Counted from the first letter of the stretch, positions 35,735 to 45,320 are shown. The stretch is 64,000 bases of DNA from Caldilineaceae bacterium (GCA_022827195.1 JAJDTL010000040.1:62001-126000), one strand, 5' to 3'. Numbers and translations are program-made. Notes: generated from the sequence alone by a model not told the origin.

Positions 35735-38700
35735 ATGCCTTTAACGCTTCACGCTGCATGGATCAGTTCCGTAAGACGATCGTCAGGCGGCCAAGAGCAG
35801 GATAGAAACGGCCCTGTACAGTTGACCCCAGCGGCCGGCCAACCAGATCCCAATTCAAGTGAGCTTCGTTCGCCCAATCCCGGGGCGGCAGTCCGGGCAG
35901 GGATTCAGGCTGCGACCGGCCGAGGCCCGGTCGACCGTCCCGACGCGCCCGGGACGGGGATGTCCGAGAGTTGCGGACGTCTGTTTCTCTGGGCCGAGAA
36001 CCACGACGGGGAGAGCAGCCAGCCTCAACCCGGGGCGGACGGGAACGGAACGGCGCCGGAGGGCGTGCCGGCAGAGCGGGCGGCAGGCAATGGACCGGCA
36101 GCTGGATCGAATGGCAGGCGAGACTCTCGGACGGTGGGGGACAAACCCAGGGGGAAGATTCCCTCCCACCCTGAGCAGCTTCAGGTAGGTACATTGCGCC
36201 AGATGATGCGTCAGCTGGCGACTGCCAGCGAGCTGACCATTCTACTCGGAAACCCGGCGACCGCGACGGTCTGGCTGCCGAGCCGGAACGGCCAGCCGCA
36301 GACGCGCCTGGGCACCTATCAGCTGGGGGTCAACGCGCTGTCGGGAGAGGCGGGCGCTGACAGTTTGCAGCGCTGGCAAGTGACCGGCATGACGCTTGAC
36401 CCCTTTCATGCGCTGGCCTTTCTGAGCCGCTTTACGAACCAGCGGCTGATTGAGATACCCTCCTCCACTGCGCTGTTTCGACACGCGCGGCAGGGCAACG
36501 ACCTGCTCTTCTGGAGTCATGCGGCGAAGTTTGTCTTGGAGCTTCTTGCGGGCCAGCATTTCTTGCCGGGCCTGATTCCGGACCAGAGCGGCCGTTTCCG
36601 GGCGGCGTGGCAGCCGTTCATGATGGAGGGCAGCTTGCGGGAACGGCTTGAATTTCTTGTAGCTGCGATGCCGCCAATCTGTCGGGCGTATGAGCTGGAG
36701 TCACTGGAGGAAGCTCCCTCTTCCGGCGGCCTGTTGGAAGAGTTTATTGCCGCGCTGATGAACGGGGCGATTCGCGAGTGGACACCGAAGATCGAGCCAC
36801 CAGAGGGAAACGGCCTCTTTGCTTCCGCGGAAGGCGTTCGCGAAGGCGGGGCCCGGCCGGCCGGCCATTCACCCGCCTCGCTCTGGGTGGAGGGCCTGTC
36901 CGGAGAGCCCCATACGCTGCAGCTGCCTCCGCAACCTGCCCACCAGCTCTATCAGCAGTGGATAGAATGGATGGAGCAGCTGCACACTTCTGTGGCGGAT
37001 TCCAATTTCCAGGTGGCATTTGCTTTGGAACTGCAGCCTGACGGCATTGACCGGATGCAGGACGACGGCAGTAGCTGGGCCGGTGAGGTAGGGCAGGCGT
37101 CGATTGCGAATTGGCATCTCAACTATTTTCTGCAGGACAGAGATGATCCTGAACTCCTCATCCCGGCGCACAAGGTGTGGAACGAGAACGGACAGAGCAT
37201 TCGCATCAACGGACGGCGTTTTGACCAGCCGCAGGAGCGGTTGCTCACAGGCCTGGGCATTGCCAGTCGGCTGTTCACGCCGATACGTGAGAGCCTGCGG
37301 ACACCGCGCCCGGAGCGTGCTGTCCTGTCTCTTGAAGACGCCTACCTGTTTCTGAAAGAGATTGGCCCGCTTCTGGAGAGCAGCGGCTTCAGCGTCATTA
37401 TGCCGGAATGGTGGGCTGCGCGCAGCCGGTCCCGTTTAGGATTGCGGCTGCGGCTGGGAGGCGCCCAAGATGAAGGCCTGATCGACGGATCCTGGGGCCC
37501 AGGCCGTGAAGGGAGGCTACCGGCCGGCGACCCGGGGCTGCCGGCGAGCGACGGCGCACTGGACTTAAACCGACTGATTCGATTCAGGTGGGAGCTGACG
37601 CTAGGCGAGAGGACGCTGAGCAGAGAGGAGTTCGACAGCCTGGCCGAGCTGGGTTCGCCGCTGGTCCGGGTCGGCGACGAATGGCTGGAGCTGGAGCCAG
37701 GCCAGGTTGAGGCCGCCCGTAGGTTCATCGACGCCAGCCAGACCGAAGGACAGATGTCTTTGCTGCAAGCGGTGGGGATGGCGCAGGCTTACGCGAGGGG
37801 CGTCGGCGAGGAACAGGATGGAGAGGAAGGGACCGGCCCGGCGGACCGCTCCGGCAACAAGCGGACGAGCGGATCGTCAATCGGTCCAACGGGGCCTGCT
37901 GCCCGAACGGCCGGGCTTCTGTTCGGTTCGACGGATGGATGGGAGATTCCCGGAGGAATGCCCGGGCCGGAACTTCCGCTGGACGCAGTGGTTGCGGATG
38001 GCTGGCTGGAAACGGCCCTCGAACGGCTGCGGGGGCTGGAACAGATTGAAGAGGTCTATGAACCCGAAGGCTTTGTAGGCACCTTGCGGCCCTACCAGCG
38101 GAGGGGCGTGGGCTGGCTCTGCTTTTTGCGTTGGCTCGGGCTGGGGGCCTGCCTCGCAGACGATATGGGCCTGGGAAAAACGATCCAGGCGATTGCTCTG
38201 CTGCTCCGTTCGCGTCAACAGCGGGACGGGAGAGACTCGGGCGAGGAGGAAGAGACGCGGCACCTGCCGGCGCTTCTCATCTGTCCGACAAGTGTTGTGG
38301 CCAACTGGCGGCACGAGATTGAGCGATTCGCGCCTGAGCTGCGGCTCCTCCTGCACCATGGCAGCGGCAGGCTGACGGGCGACGATTTCCGCGCCGCGTT
38401 GCCGCAGCAGGACTTAGTGATCACGAGTTTTGGCATTGCGCGCCGGGATATAGAGATGCTGGCGGCCCAGGAGTGGAGCGATCTGATCCTGGACGAGGCA
38501 CAGAATATCAAGAATCCGGCGGCAAAGCAGACCCAGGCGGTACGGCGTCTGACCGGCCAGTCGCGTGAATTGCTGGATCCGGGGCGCGTTCAGCCGTTCC
38601 GCATTGCATTGACGGGCACGCCGGTGGAGAACCGCTTGCTGGAACTGTGGAGCATCATGGAGTTTCTTAATCCCGGCTACCTGGGAAAACGGGAACATTT

Positions 38701-39571
38701 TCGCCAGCAGTTTGTACTGCCGATTGAGCGCTACAATGATGACCTGGCCGCGGCGGAGCTGCGACGCCTGGCCCAGCCATTCCTGCTGCGGCGTCTGAAG
38801 ACGGACCCATCGATCATTTCCGACCTGCCCGAGAAGAATGAGATGGTCGTCTTCTGCTCGCTGACGCAGGAGCAGGAGGCGCTGTACACGCGGGTGATCG
38901 AGGAGACGATGGCGCGGGTAGAGGCCAGCGAGGGCGTCCAGCGAAGGGGCCTGGTATTGAGCCTGCTGCTCAAGCTGAAGCAGGTCACAAACCATCCCGC
39001 GCACTACCTGGGCGAGCAGGAGCCTCTGGAGGACCGCAGCGGCAAGCTGAGCCGGCTGACCGAAATGCTTGATGAGGCGCTAAGCATCGGCGACCGGGCG
39101 CTGATATTCACGCAGTTTGTTGAGATGGGACATTTGTTGCGCGGGCATCTGATGAAGACGCTGGGGCGCGAGGCGCTCTTCCTTCACGGCGGCACGCCGG
39201 CCTCGAAACGGGAGCAGATGGTGCGTTCGTTCCAGGAAGACAGGGCGGGCGCCCCGATCTTTGTCCTCAGTCTGCGTGCCGGGGGCGTGGGCGTGAATCT
39301 GACCAGGGCGAATCATGTCTTCCACTTCGACCGCTGGTGGAATCCGGCGGTGGAGAACCAGGCAACGGACCGGGCGTTTCGCATCGGCCAGAAGCGGTCT
39401 GTTCAAGTGTACAAATTTGTGGTGGCCGGCACGCTGGAAGAGCAGATCCACAAGATGATCGAAAGCAAGCAGAACCTGGCGGAATCAATCGTAAACAGCG
39501 GTGAGGACTGGCTGGCGGACCTGGATACCGAGGGGCTGCGCAGGCTGATTGAATTGCGGAACAGCGGCTAA
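35735..39571 (+). CDS. SNF2-family DNA helicase/translocase
   Basis: A 1278-residue Swi2/Snf2 ATPase of the bacterial RapA/HepA-related group with an N-terminal SNF2-associated region. The start MPLTLHAAWI followed by GRLFLWAE matches related proteins, but about 65 low-complexity residues are inserted between these elements. The motor lies in the last third: Walker A DDMGLGKT near 807, DEAQ near 918, LTGTPVENR near 960, and C-terminal motifs RAGGVGVNLT and QATDRAFRIGQ near 1185-1220. It probably moves along duplex DNA in repair or transcription recycling. The SWIM-like gene follows by 26 bases, a pairing seen for this group. Confidence 0.92.
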   Translation: MPLTLHAAWISSVRRSSGGQEQDRNGPVQLTPAAGQPDPNSSELRSPNPGAAVRAGIQAATGRGPVDRPDAPGTGMSESCGRLFLWAENHDGESSQPQPGADGNGTAPEGVPAERAAGNGPAAGSNGRRDSRTVGDKPRGKIPSHPEQLQVGTLRQMMRQLATASELTILLGNPATATVWLPSRNGQPQTRLGTYQLGVNALSGEAGADSLQRWQVTGMTLDPFHALAFLSRFTNQRLIEIPSSTALFRHARQGNDLLFWSHAAKFVLELLAGQHFLPGLIPDQSGRFRAAWQPFMMEGSLRERLEFLVAAMPPICRAYELESLEEAPSSGGLLEEFIAALMNGAIREWTPKIEPPEGNGLFASAEGVREGGARPAGHSPASLWVEGLSGEPHTLQLPPQPAHQLYQQWIEWMEQLHTSVADSNFQVAFALELQPDGIDRMQDDGSSWAGEVGQASIANWHLNYFLQDRDDPELLIPAHKVWNENGQSIRINGRRFDQPQERLLTGLGIASRLFTPIRESLRTPRPERAVLSLEDAYLFLKEIGPLLESSGFSVIMPEWWAARSRSRLGLRLRLGGAQDEGLIDGSWGPGREGRLPAGDPGLPASDGALDLNRLIRFRWELTLGERTLSREEFDSLAELGSPLVRVGDEWLELEPGQVEAARRFIDASQTEGQMSLLQAVGMAQAYARGVGEEQDGEEGTGPADRSGNKRTSGSSIGPTGPAARTAGLLFGSTDGWEIPGGMPGPELPLDAVVADGWLETALERLRGLEQIEEVYEPEGFVGTLRPYQRRGVGWLCFLRWLGLGACLADDMGLGKTIQAIALLLRSRQQRDGRDSGEEEETRHLPALLICPTSVVANWRHEIERFAPELRLLLHHGSGRLTGDDFRAALPQQDLVITSFGIARRDIEMLAAQEWSDLILDEAQNIKNPAAKQTQAVRRLTGQSRELLDPGRVQPFRIALTGTPVENRLLELWSIMEFLNPGYLGKREHFRQQFVLPIERYNDDLAAAELRRLAQPFLLRRLKTDPSIISDLPEKNEMVVFCSLTQEQEALYTRVIEETMARVEASEGVQRRGLVLSLLLKLKQVTNHPAHYLGEQEPLEDRSGKLSRLTEMLDEALSIGDRALIFTQFVEMGHLLRGHLMKTLGREALFLHGGTPASKREQMVRSFQEDRAGAPIFVLSLRAGGVGVNLTRANHVFHFDRWWNPAVENQATDRAFRIGQKRSVQVYKFVVAGTLEEQIHKMIESKQNLAESIVNSGEDWLADLDTEGLRRLIELRNSG

Positions 39572-39597
39572 ACGGCCGGCAAAGTATAGGGCAACGC

Positions 39598-40542
39598 GTG
39601 GACCAATCAAAGGGCGGGTCTAAAGGCGGGGCAGGTTCTTGGTCTGAACGCTGGTACGCCTTCCTGGGCGGCGTGGGCTATGACTTGCGTAGGGGGCAAT
39701 CGCTCGCGCGTCGAATGAGCGTGGCGTCGGTCGACGTTCAGGTGGGCCGCGTTGTGGCGGAGCTGGAGGAGATCGACCGGGGCACTTCCCTCGTGGAGAT
39801 CGAGATTGTGCCGCTGCACGTTGAAGCTTGGGCTGCCGTCTTGGACGCGCTGGCAGGTGAGGCGCTGCTTGCTGCCCAGCTCCTTGCCGGCGGGACAGAG
39901 GGGGAGACAGTTCGCTCGGTCATGGATACTGTTTTCGACAGGGCCGGGGTGGAGCTGTTGCCGTCGGCGCCCGGTCCCGGAGAGATCATGGCGGTCTGCA
40001 GCGGCTGCAGCGGCGAAGAGAGATCATGCAGACATATATTGGTCGCCCTCCACCTGTTCGGGCGCATGATCACCGAAGACCCCTGGCTGCTGCTGCGGCT
40101 GCGCGGCCAGGACCGTCAGCAGATCCTGGCAGGGTTGCGGCGGCGGCGCAGCGACGGCGATTCGGGGCGAGCCGACGCGGGGAGAGCAATTTCGACAGCG
40201 CCGCCGGGGGCGGCCGTGGCCGGCGTCGAGTCAATGCACGGGGACGGGGCGCCAGCATCCGCACAGAGGGAAGAGCCGCCTCTGGCCGTCCAGATCGACA
40301 GTTTCTGGGGCAAGCGCCGGTTGGCAGGTCCGGAGGGCACACAGCAAGACCTGGGGGCTTTACACTACAACATCAACCCACCGCTGATCCGCCTGGCGCT
40401 CTTACGGCGACTCGGTCCGCCGCCGTTCCCACAGGACGGCATGGAAGTCTACGAAAGGCTGGCCCGTACCTATCTGGAGGTATCGGAAAGGGCGCTGGAG
40501 CTGGCCTACAGACCGGAGCCTGACGCAGAGAGTACGGACTGA
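39598..40542 (+). CDS. SWIM-like zinc-binding protein partnered with SNF2 helicase
   Basis: A 314-residue protein with a Cys/His cluster C134-x2-C137-x6-C144-R-H146 (VCSGCSGEERSCRH) resembling a SWIM zinc finger (normally CxC...CxH). The position right after a SNF2 gene matches the SNF2-SWIM gene pairs common in bacteria, where the SWIM protein is thought to guide the helicase to DNA or a partner. The middle (about 180-240) is low-complexity Arg/Ala/Gly. GTG 39598 is the start, without strong Shine-Dalgarno. Function inferred from context. Confidence 0.75.
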   Translation: MDQSKGGSKGGAGSWSERWYAFLGGVGYDLRRGQSLARRMSVASVDVQVGRVVAELEEIDRGTSLVEIEIVPLHVEAWAAVLDALAGEALLAAQLLAGGTEGETVRSVMDTVFDRAGVELLPSAPGPGEIMAVCSGCSGEERSCRHILVALHLFGRMITEDPWLLLRLRGQDRQQILAGLRRRRSDGDSGRADAGRAISTAPPGAAVAGVESMHGDGAPASAQREEPPLAVQIDSFWGKRRLAGPEGTQQDLGALHYNINPPLIRLALLRRLGPPPFPQDGMEVYERLARTYLEVSERALELAYRPEPDAESTD

Positions 40543-40555
40543 CAAGGAGGACCCT

Positions 40556-41965
40556 TTGATAGCGCAACTTCTGGCCCAGCGAGCGTCTGACCGCAATCCA
40601 ATTCGCGTGGGCATCGTCGGCACCGGAAAGTTCGGGGCAGGCCTGGTCGCGCAGATTTCGCAGATGAAAGGCATGGTCGTTGCCGCGATCGCGGATATCA
40701 AGGCGCACAACGCGCGTTACGCCTACGAGTCGAGCGGTGTGCCGGCTGAGGAGATTCGGACCGCCGAAACCGGCGCTGAGCTGGAGGATGCCGTCCGGGC
40801 CGGCAAGCCTGTAATCGTTGAGGACGGGCTGGCCCTGGGGGACTGCGAGTCGATTGACGTTGTTGTCGAGTCGACTGGACTGCCGGACGTGGGCGCGCGG
40901 CACGGCTTCCACGCGCTGAGCAACGGCAAGCACGTGGTTATGGTAAATGTGGAAGCGGACGTTACGGTGGGCCCCTTCCTGCGACGTACGGCCGATGCTG
41001 CCGGCGTTGTCTACACGATGGTGGACGGGGACCAGCCTGCAGTGACGTGGAACATCGTCGAGTGGGCCCGCAGCCTTGGTCTGGAGATCGTGGCCGCGGG
41101 CCGGGGCACAATCTTTTACGCCGACGATTTCGAAGGCACGCCGGAAACGGCCGCGGCGCGATTCGGCTTCTCGCCGGAGCACATCGAGCGGCGCACAATC
41201 AATTTGAAGATGTTCAACTCGTTCCGCGACGGAACCAAGGCGCAGGTTGAGATGACGGCCCTGGCAAATGCGGCCGGGCTGGAGCCGGACGTGCGCGGCA
41301 TGCACGAGCCCTCGGTAAACCTGGAGGAGATCCCGCAGCAGTTCAGCTTGCGGGAGGAGGGAGGGCTGCTCACCCGCCACGGCGTGGTCGAGCTGGCAAA
41401 CTCGGTGGCGGATGATGGCGAAACGATGCTGCCCAACCCGATCCGAATGGGCGTCTTTGCCGTGGTGCGGTCGGAGCATCCTTTCACGCAGGAGGATCTG
41501 GCCTATCACGGTTGCCACGTAGGCGGCGAGGGAAAGAATTTCCTGCTCTACCGGCCCTACCACCTGGTTGCGGTCCCCGCACCTCTCAGCATCGCGCGCG
41601 CCGTCCTGTTCAACGCCGCCAATGGCTCATGTGCGGCGACGCCGACGGCGGAGTGCATCGCAGTGGCCAAACGGGACCTGCGGCGGGGCGAGGTCCTGGA
41701 CGGCGGTGGCGGCTACACTGTTGTCGGCCAGTGTGAGAAGGCCGGCATCGCCGGGCGGGACGGTCTCCTTCCCCTCGGACTCGCGGACGGGGCGACGCTG
41801 AAACGGGATGTTGGCAAGGGCGAAGCAATCCTCTACGCGGACGTGTCATTGAACGAAGACTCGTTTGTACTGAAGATGCGCCGGCTGCAGGACGAAATCA
41901 CATGCCGAGAGCAGGGACTGTACAACATTGGCAACGGTCCGCCAGTGGCCGCGGTCCGGAAGTAG
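40556..41965 (+). CDS. NAD(P)-dependent oxidoreductase with C-terminal SAF domain (COG4091-like)
   Basis: A 469-residue protein of the predicted homoserine dehydrogenase-like group with a SAF domain. A Rossmann motif VGIVGTGKFGAGL begins near residue 18, an Asp (AIADI) near 47 suggests NAD(H) preference, and the dehydrogenase core holds VVESTGLPDVGARHG and GDQPAVTWNIVEWARSLG. The C-terminal SAF-like part starts near AVAKRDLRRGEVLDGGGGYTV. TTG 40556 has AAGGAGG just upstream. Related proteins oxidise or rearrange branched sugar acids in some catabolic clusters. It may be unrelated to the upstream helicase pair. Confidence 0.82.
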   Translation: MIAQLLAQRASDRNPIRVGIVGTGKFGAGLVAQISQMKGMVVAAIADIKAHNARYAYESSGVPAEEIRTAETGAELEDAVRAGKPVIVEDGLALGDCESIDVVVESTGLPDVGARHGFHALSNGKHVVMVNVEADVTVGPFLRRTADAAGVVYTMVDGDQPAVTWNIVEWARSLGLEIVAAGRGTIFYADDFEGTPETAAARFGFSPEHIERRTINLKMFNSFRDGTKAQVEMTALANAAGLEPDVRGMHEPSVNLEEIPQQFSLREEGGLLTRHGVVELANSVADDGETMLPNPIRMGVFAVVRSEHPFTQEDLAYHGCHVGGEGKNFLLYRPYHLVAVPAPLSIARAVLFNAANGSCAATPTAECIAVAKRDLRRGEVLDGGGGYTVVGQCEKAGIAGRDGLLPLGLADGATLKRDVGKGEAILYADVSLNEDSFVLKMRRLQDEITCREQGLYNIGNGPPVAAVRK

Positions 41966-42093
41966 CAACGGTCCGGAAAAGGGCTGCAACTGAGCAGGCA
42001 GGCCCCTAGAGTAAAGATTCTGCCGTCAAATGCTGGTGTGCATTCCGTCTGCACGGTAGATGGAGACCGTTTGAGCGGGGCAAGGAGAAGGGC

Positions 42094-43113
42094 ATGGACT
42101 ACCGCCGACTGGGGCGCACGGGACTGAAGGTCTCGGAGATTTCGCTGGGGACGATGACCTTTGGCCGCGATAGCGACGAGTCAGAGGCGCAACGCATCGT
42201 GGACCTGGCGTTTGACGCAGGGATCAATTTTTTCGATACGGCCAACTCTTACGCGGAAAGCGCGTCGGAAACGATACTGGGCAAGGCGCTGCAGGGGCGG
42301 CGGCGAAACGCGGTGGTTGCAACCAAATTCTTCAACCCGACTGGCAGCGACGTGAACAGCTCGGGAACGAGCCGGTTTCATCTGATGCAGGCGGTGGAGG
42401 ACAGCTTGCGCCGACTGCAAATGGAATATATAGACGTTTACTATATCCATCATGTGGATGCGCAGACACCGCTGGACGAGACGCTGCGCGCGCTGGACGA
42501 CCTGGTGCGGCAGGGCAAGGTGCGATACACGGCTTGCAGCAATTTCGAGGCTTGGAGGTTGATGGAGGCGATGTGGCTGAGCGACCACAATGGTTGGGAG
42601 CGGTTCGCCGCGTATCAACCGCAGTACAGCCTGGTTGTGCGCGACATCGAGCAGGAGATCATTCCCGTCTGCGAGCTGAAGGGAGTCGGTGTGGTCGTGT
42701 GGAGTCCGCTCGGCGGCGGATTTCTGACGGGCAAGTATAGGCCGGGGCAGCGGACGGCGCCGGGCACCCGTTCGGAGGAGGGTTGGGCCTATCCCGACCG
42801 GAACTTCGCGGCCAATGCCGACCGGACGCTGGCTGTGCTGCTGGAGGTGGCGGCTGAGCTGGGGCGAAGCCCGGCCCAGGTAGCGGTCCGCTGGACGCTG
42901 GACCAGCCGGCGATCACGAGCGCGATCGTGGGGGCGCGCACGCAGGAGCAGCTGCGCGACAATGTGGGCGCCGGCGGTTGGACCCTTCCTGCCGACGCGT
43001 TGCAGAGATTGAGCGAGGTCTCCCATCTGCCCGACCGCTATCCGAAATCGATTGAGACCGACATGCAAGAACGGCGCAATAGCGCAGTTTCGATGCCATC
43101 ACTGCGGAGCTGA
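42094..43113 (+). CDS. Aldo/keto reductase
   Basis: A 339-residue (beta/alpha)8 aldo/keto reductase of the AKR11/YghZ-Tas-like branch. The catalytic tetrad is visible as Asp48 and Tyr53 (FFDTANSYAE), Lys78 (VATKFF) and a His near 120 (YYIHHVD). The NADPH-binding loop is in the last third (IVGARTQEQLRDN). It reduces an unknown carbonyl compound or oxidises a sugar. A GNAT gene begins eight bases after its stop, so the two are probably co-transcribed. The 128-base gap upstream holds no gene. Confidence 0.92.
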   Translation: MDYRRLGRTGLKVSEISLGTMTFGRDSDESEAQRIVDLAFDAGINFFDTANSYAESASETILGKALQGRRRNAVVATKFFNPTGSDVNSSGTSRFHLMQAVEDSLRRLQMEYIDVYYIHHVDAQTPLDETLRALDDLVRQGKVRYTACSNFEAWRLMEAMWLSDHNGWERFAAYQPQYSLVVRDIEQEIIPVCELKGVGVVVWSPLGGGFLTGKYRPGQRTAPGTRSEEGWAYPDRNFAANADRTLAVLLEVAAELGRSPAQVAVRWTLDQPAITSAIVGARTQEQLRDNVGAGGWTLPADALQRLSEVSHLPDRYPKSIETDMQERRNSAVSMPSLRS

Positions 43114-43121
43114 ACAGTCGC

Positions 43122-44096
43122 ATGTACAATTTCCACGAGTTCAAGCCAACTGCGGAGGAATACCAAGCGCTCGCGTCGCTCCACCGGGTCGTCTCGCCGG
43201 ATGGACGGAAGGAGACAGCCGCCGAACTGAAGAAAGAGGACGCTGGCTGGCCGCGGAGCAGACTCTTTAAGCGCTTTATCGCGACCGAGGACGAAGGCGA
43301 GTACGTCGCCGAGGGCGTCTGCTTCGAGGCCTACTGGCAGTTCAAGGCGGGCACAGTTCACCTACATTTCAGCATCGACCCCGGTCACGCGACAGAGCGT
43401 GTTTTGCCCGGACTGTATGCTGCCCTTTTGGGCTTCCTGAACCGGCGCGGCGAATGTGTGGACTGCTTAAGCTGCGGCGCGAGCGAGGAGGACGGGGCGC
43501 GAATGCGCTTCCTCAAGCACGAAGGCTTCCGCGAGGTGATGCGCTGGCCTTCGTCGGAGCTGCGGCTGGCGGAGTTCGACGCGTCCAGACATGCACCGTA
43601 CCCCGAAGAGACCGAAAAGGCCGGAATTAGGATTCTCACGCTGCGTCAAATCAAGGAAGAAGTCTGTGACTGGAAGCGAAAGCTGCGCGACCTGCGCCAT
43701 GCGCTCCTCCTCGACGTGCCCGCGCCGGACCCGCCGACGAAGCCGACGCTGGCGGAGTTCGAGGAGATGATCCTGCAGGACTCGGCGCTGGTAGAAGAGG
43801 CCTTCTTCGTCGCCCTTGCCGAAGACGGCTCGTTCCTGGGCTTGAGCAATCTGTGGCGAAATGACGAAGCTGGCAAGAATCTGGACACAGGTCTAACCGG
43901 CGTCGTGCGCAGCCACCGGAGGCGAAAACTGGGACTTTCACTCAAGTTGCATACAGTTCGCTACGCGCAGGCGGCCGGGGCCAAAACTATCAGGGCCAGA
44001 AACGAAGAAAACAGTTCGATGCTTGCTTTGAACCGCAAACTGGGATTCGTGCCGAAGCCGGCATGGATCAATCTTCATAAGTCTTTTTCCGGTTGA
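43122..44096 (+). CDS. GNAT-family N-acetyltransferase
   Basis: A 324-residue protein with two GNAT-like halves. The C-terminal half has the acetyl-CoA-binding pattern TGVVRSHRRRKLGLSLKLHTVRYA (R/QxxGxG/A-like, here RRRKLG) near 271-292 and the closing NRKLGFVPKPAWINLHK. The N-terminal half keeps a degenerate acetyltransferase fold (LHRVVSPDG). The tandem layout resembles mycothiol-synthase-type or two-domain acetyltransferases. Target unknown. It follows the aldo/keto reductase and precedes the frameshifted DUF169 gene. Confidence 0.82.
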   Translation: MYNFHEFKPTAEEYQALASLHRVVSPDGRKETAAELKKEDAGWPRSRLFKRFIATEDEGEYVAEGVCFEAYWQFKAGTVHLHFSIDPGHATERVLPGLYAALLGFLNRRGECVDCLSCGASEEDGARMRFLKHEGFREVMRWPSSELRLAEFDASRHAPYPEETEKAGIRILTLRQIKEEVCDWKRKLRDLRHALLLDVPAPDPPTKPTLAEFEEMILQDSALVEEAFFVALAEDGSFLGLSNLWRNDEAGKNLDTGLTGVVRSHRRRKLGLSLKLHTVRYAQAAGAKTIRARNEENSSMLALNRKLGFVPKPAWINLHKSFSG

Positions 44097-44119
44097 CCAA
44101 GGTTAAGGAGACGATTCAC

Positions 44120-44856
44120 ATGAGTCCATACAGTGCGCAGGCCACGCAACTGACCGATTCTCTGCAACTCTCGATGCCGCCTGTAGGGGTCGCCTTCGTC
44201 GATGAGGCGCCTGAAGGCGTTCCATCCTACGAAGATGTGGCTCCGGCGGGCTGTTCCTTCTGGCAGGAGGCGGCGCGCCGCGTCTTTTCGACAAGCGCCA
44301 AGGACCATGAGCTCTGCGCCATCGGCGTGCACACCCACAACCTGGCGGGCGCGTCCGAATCACAGCCGTCAGAACTACAAGCAGCGCTGGAAGCGATGCA
44401 GGGACTTGACTATGTGCGTGCGGAGGAAGTTGCCGCGATCCCGGTGATCGAGCAGGCCGTCCGACACGCGGTCTACGGTCCTCTGGCGGACATTCCGGTT
44501 GCTGCTGACGTGGTACTGATCTTTACGCACGCGCAGCAAAGCCTGATCTTGACGGAGGCGGCGACTCGGGTCGATGAAGGCGTCCTGCCTGCGCCGTCGT
44601 CCCGCAGGTGACGAACGGTGGACGTGCTGCGATGAGCCTGGGCTGCTGCGGGGCGCGGGCCTATTTGGACGCGCTCTCGGACGAGATGGCTCTGTGGGCG
44701 CTGCCGGGAGAGAATCTGGACGCTTACTGTGCCGAGATCAGCGGGCTGGCAAAGTCAAACGGAATCCTAACGCTGTTTCACGAACGGCGGCGCGACGACG
44801 TGGCCGCGGGCGGAAGGCCAACGGTGCAGGAGTCGCTGGAACGGCTGTCCGGTTGA
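44120..44856 (+). pseudogene. Frameshifted DUF169 protein gene
   Basis: From ATG 44120 (TAAGGAG nine bases upstream) the first frame encodes a DUF169-like start (LTDSLQLSMPPVGVAFVDEA, AGCSFWQEAARRVFST, CAIGVHTHN) and runs to a stop at 44611 after LTEAATRVDEG. The rest of the family domain is in the next frame: from about 44581 it reads RPACAVVPQVTNGGRAAMSLGCCGARAYL and continues to a stop at 44856. The shift falls near 44577-44583 and fits a small deletion. Reconstructed, the protein would be about 245 residues. The gene is probably broken, unless the assembly has an error. DUF169 function is unknown. Confidence 0.7.
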
Positions 44857-45140
44857 GAATTCCGTGGAAGCGAGGGCAGAGAGAGTGCCGTGGCCCGCGC
44901 AGCGAAGCATGGAGACAGCTGACGCGGACAATCGGCTGCAATTGCAAGTCTGCTGTCCTCAGCTCTTATGGTCGCCTTTCCCGTTAGACGGCGGAAATGA
45001 GCGCGGTCCTCAGCCAGGAGAGTTGGAATGCCCGTTTCGGTCTACGCTACGCACGCCGGGGACCGGTCCCGGCGCATCGGCTAGATGCGCAGGCACGCCC
45101 CAAAGGATCATTCCCTTTTTCGGTAGAGTTTGGACCGCCT

Positions 45141-45169
45141 TTGCATCGCTAGGACTCGATTGGTATACT
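45141..45169 (+). promoter_or_regulatory. Candidate promoter of the HlyD-type adaptor gene
   Basis: TTGCAT (45141-45146), 17 bases, and TATACT (45164-45169) lie about 150 bases before ATG 45321. The -10 is good, the -35 weak. Confidence 0.4.
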
Positions 45170-45286
45170 GTCTGCGTCTCGATGATAGCCCCGATCCGGG
45201 CGGTCCTCGTTGGAAAACCGCCGGACGGTGCCGCGCGGCGTTCTGCAGTTCCGTCTCTGTTTCCCCACAGCCAAGAGACTTCGAGG

Positions 45287-45311
45287 CTTCGAAGGCATCG
45301 ACCCTTCGAAG
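45287..45311 (+). promoter_or_regulatory. Hairpin overlapping the ribosome binding site of the adaptor gene
   Basis: CTTCGAAGG (45287-45295) and CCTTCGAAG (45303-45311) form a perfect 9-base-pair stem with a 7-base loop. Its 3' arm includes the first three bases of the Shine-Dalgarno AAGGAGG (45309-45315), so folding would reduce ribosome access to ATG 45321. Confidence 0.5.
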
Positions 45312-45320
45312 GAGGCTAAA

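Larger units (their letters stand above)
44857..45320. other. Intergenic region with promoter and GC-rich palindrome
   Basis: A 464-base stretch with no convincing gene. It holds the 12-base palindrome GGGACCGGTCCC within a longer GCCGGG-type stem near 45050-45075, a promoter-like TATACT at 45164-45169 and the hairpin before the HlyD-type gene. An open plus-strand frame across it lacks a start signal and family resemblance. Confidence 0.35.

Noticed and set aside
40373..41563. 396-codon open frame antisense to the COG4091-like gene
   Set aside because: Shadow; the sense strand carries a clear Rossmann motif and Shine-Dalgarno.
44864..45319. 151-codon plus-strand frame upstream of the HlyD-type gene
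   Set aside because: No recognisable domain or binding site; it overlaps a promoter, a palindrome and the adaptor leader hairpin.
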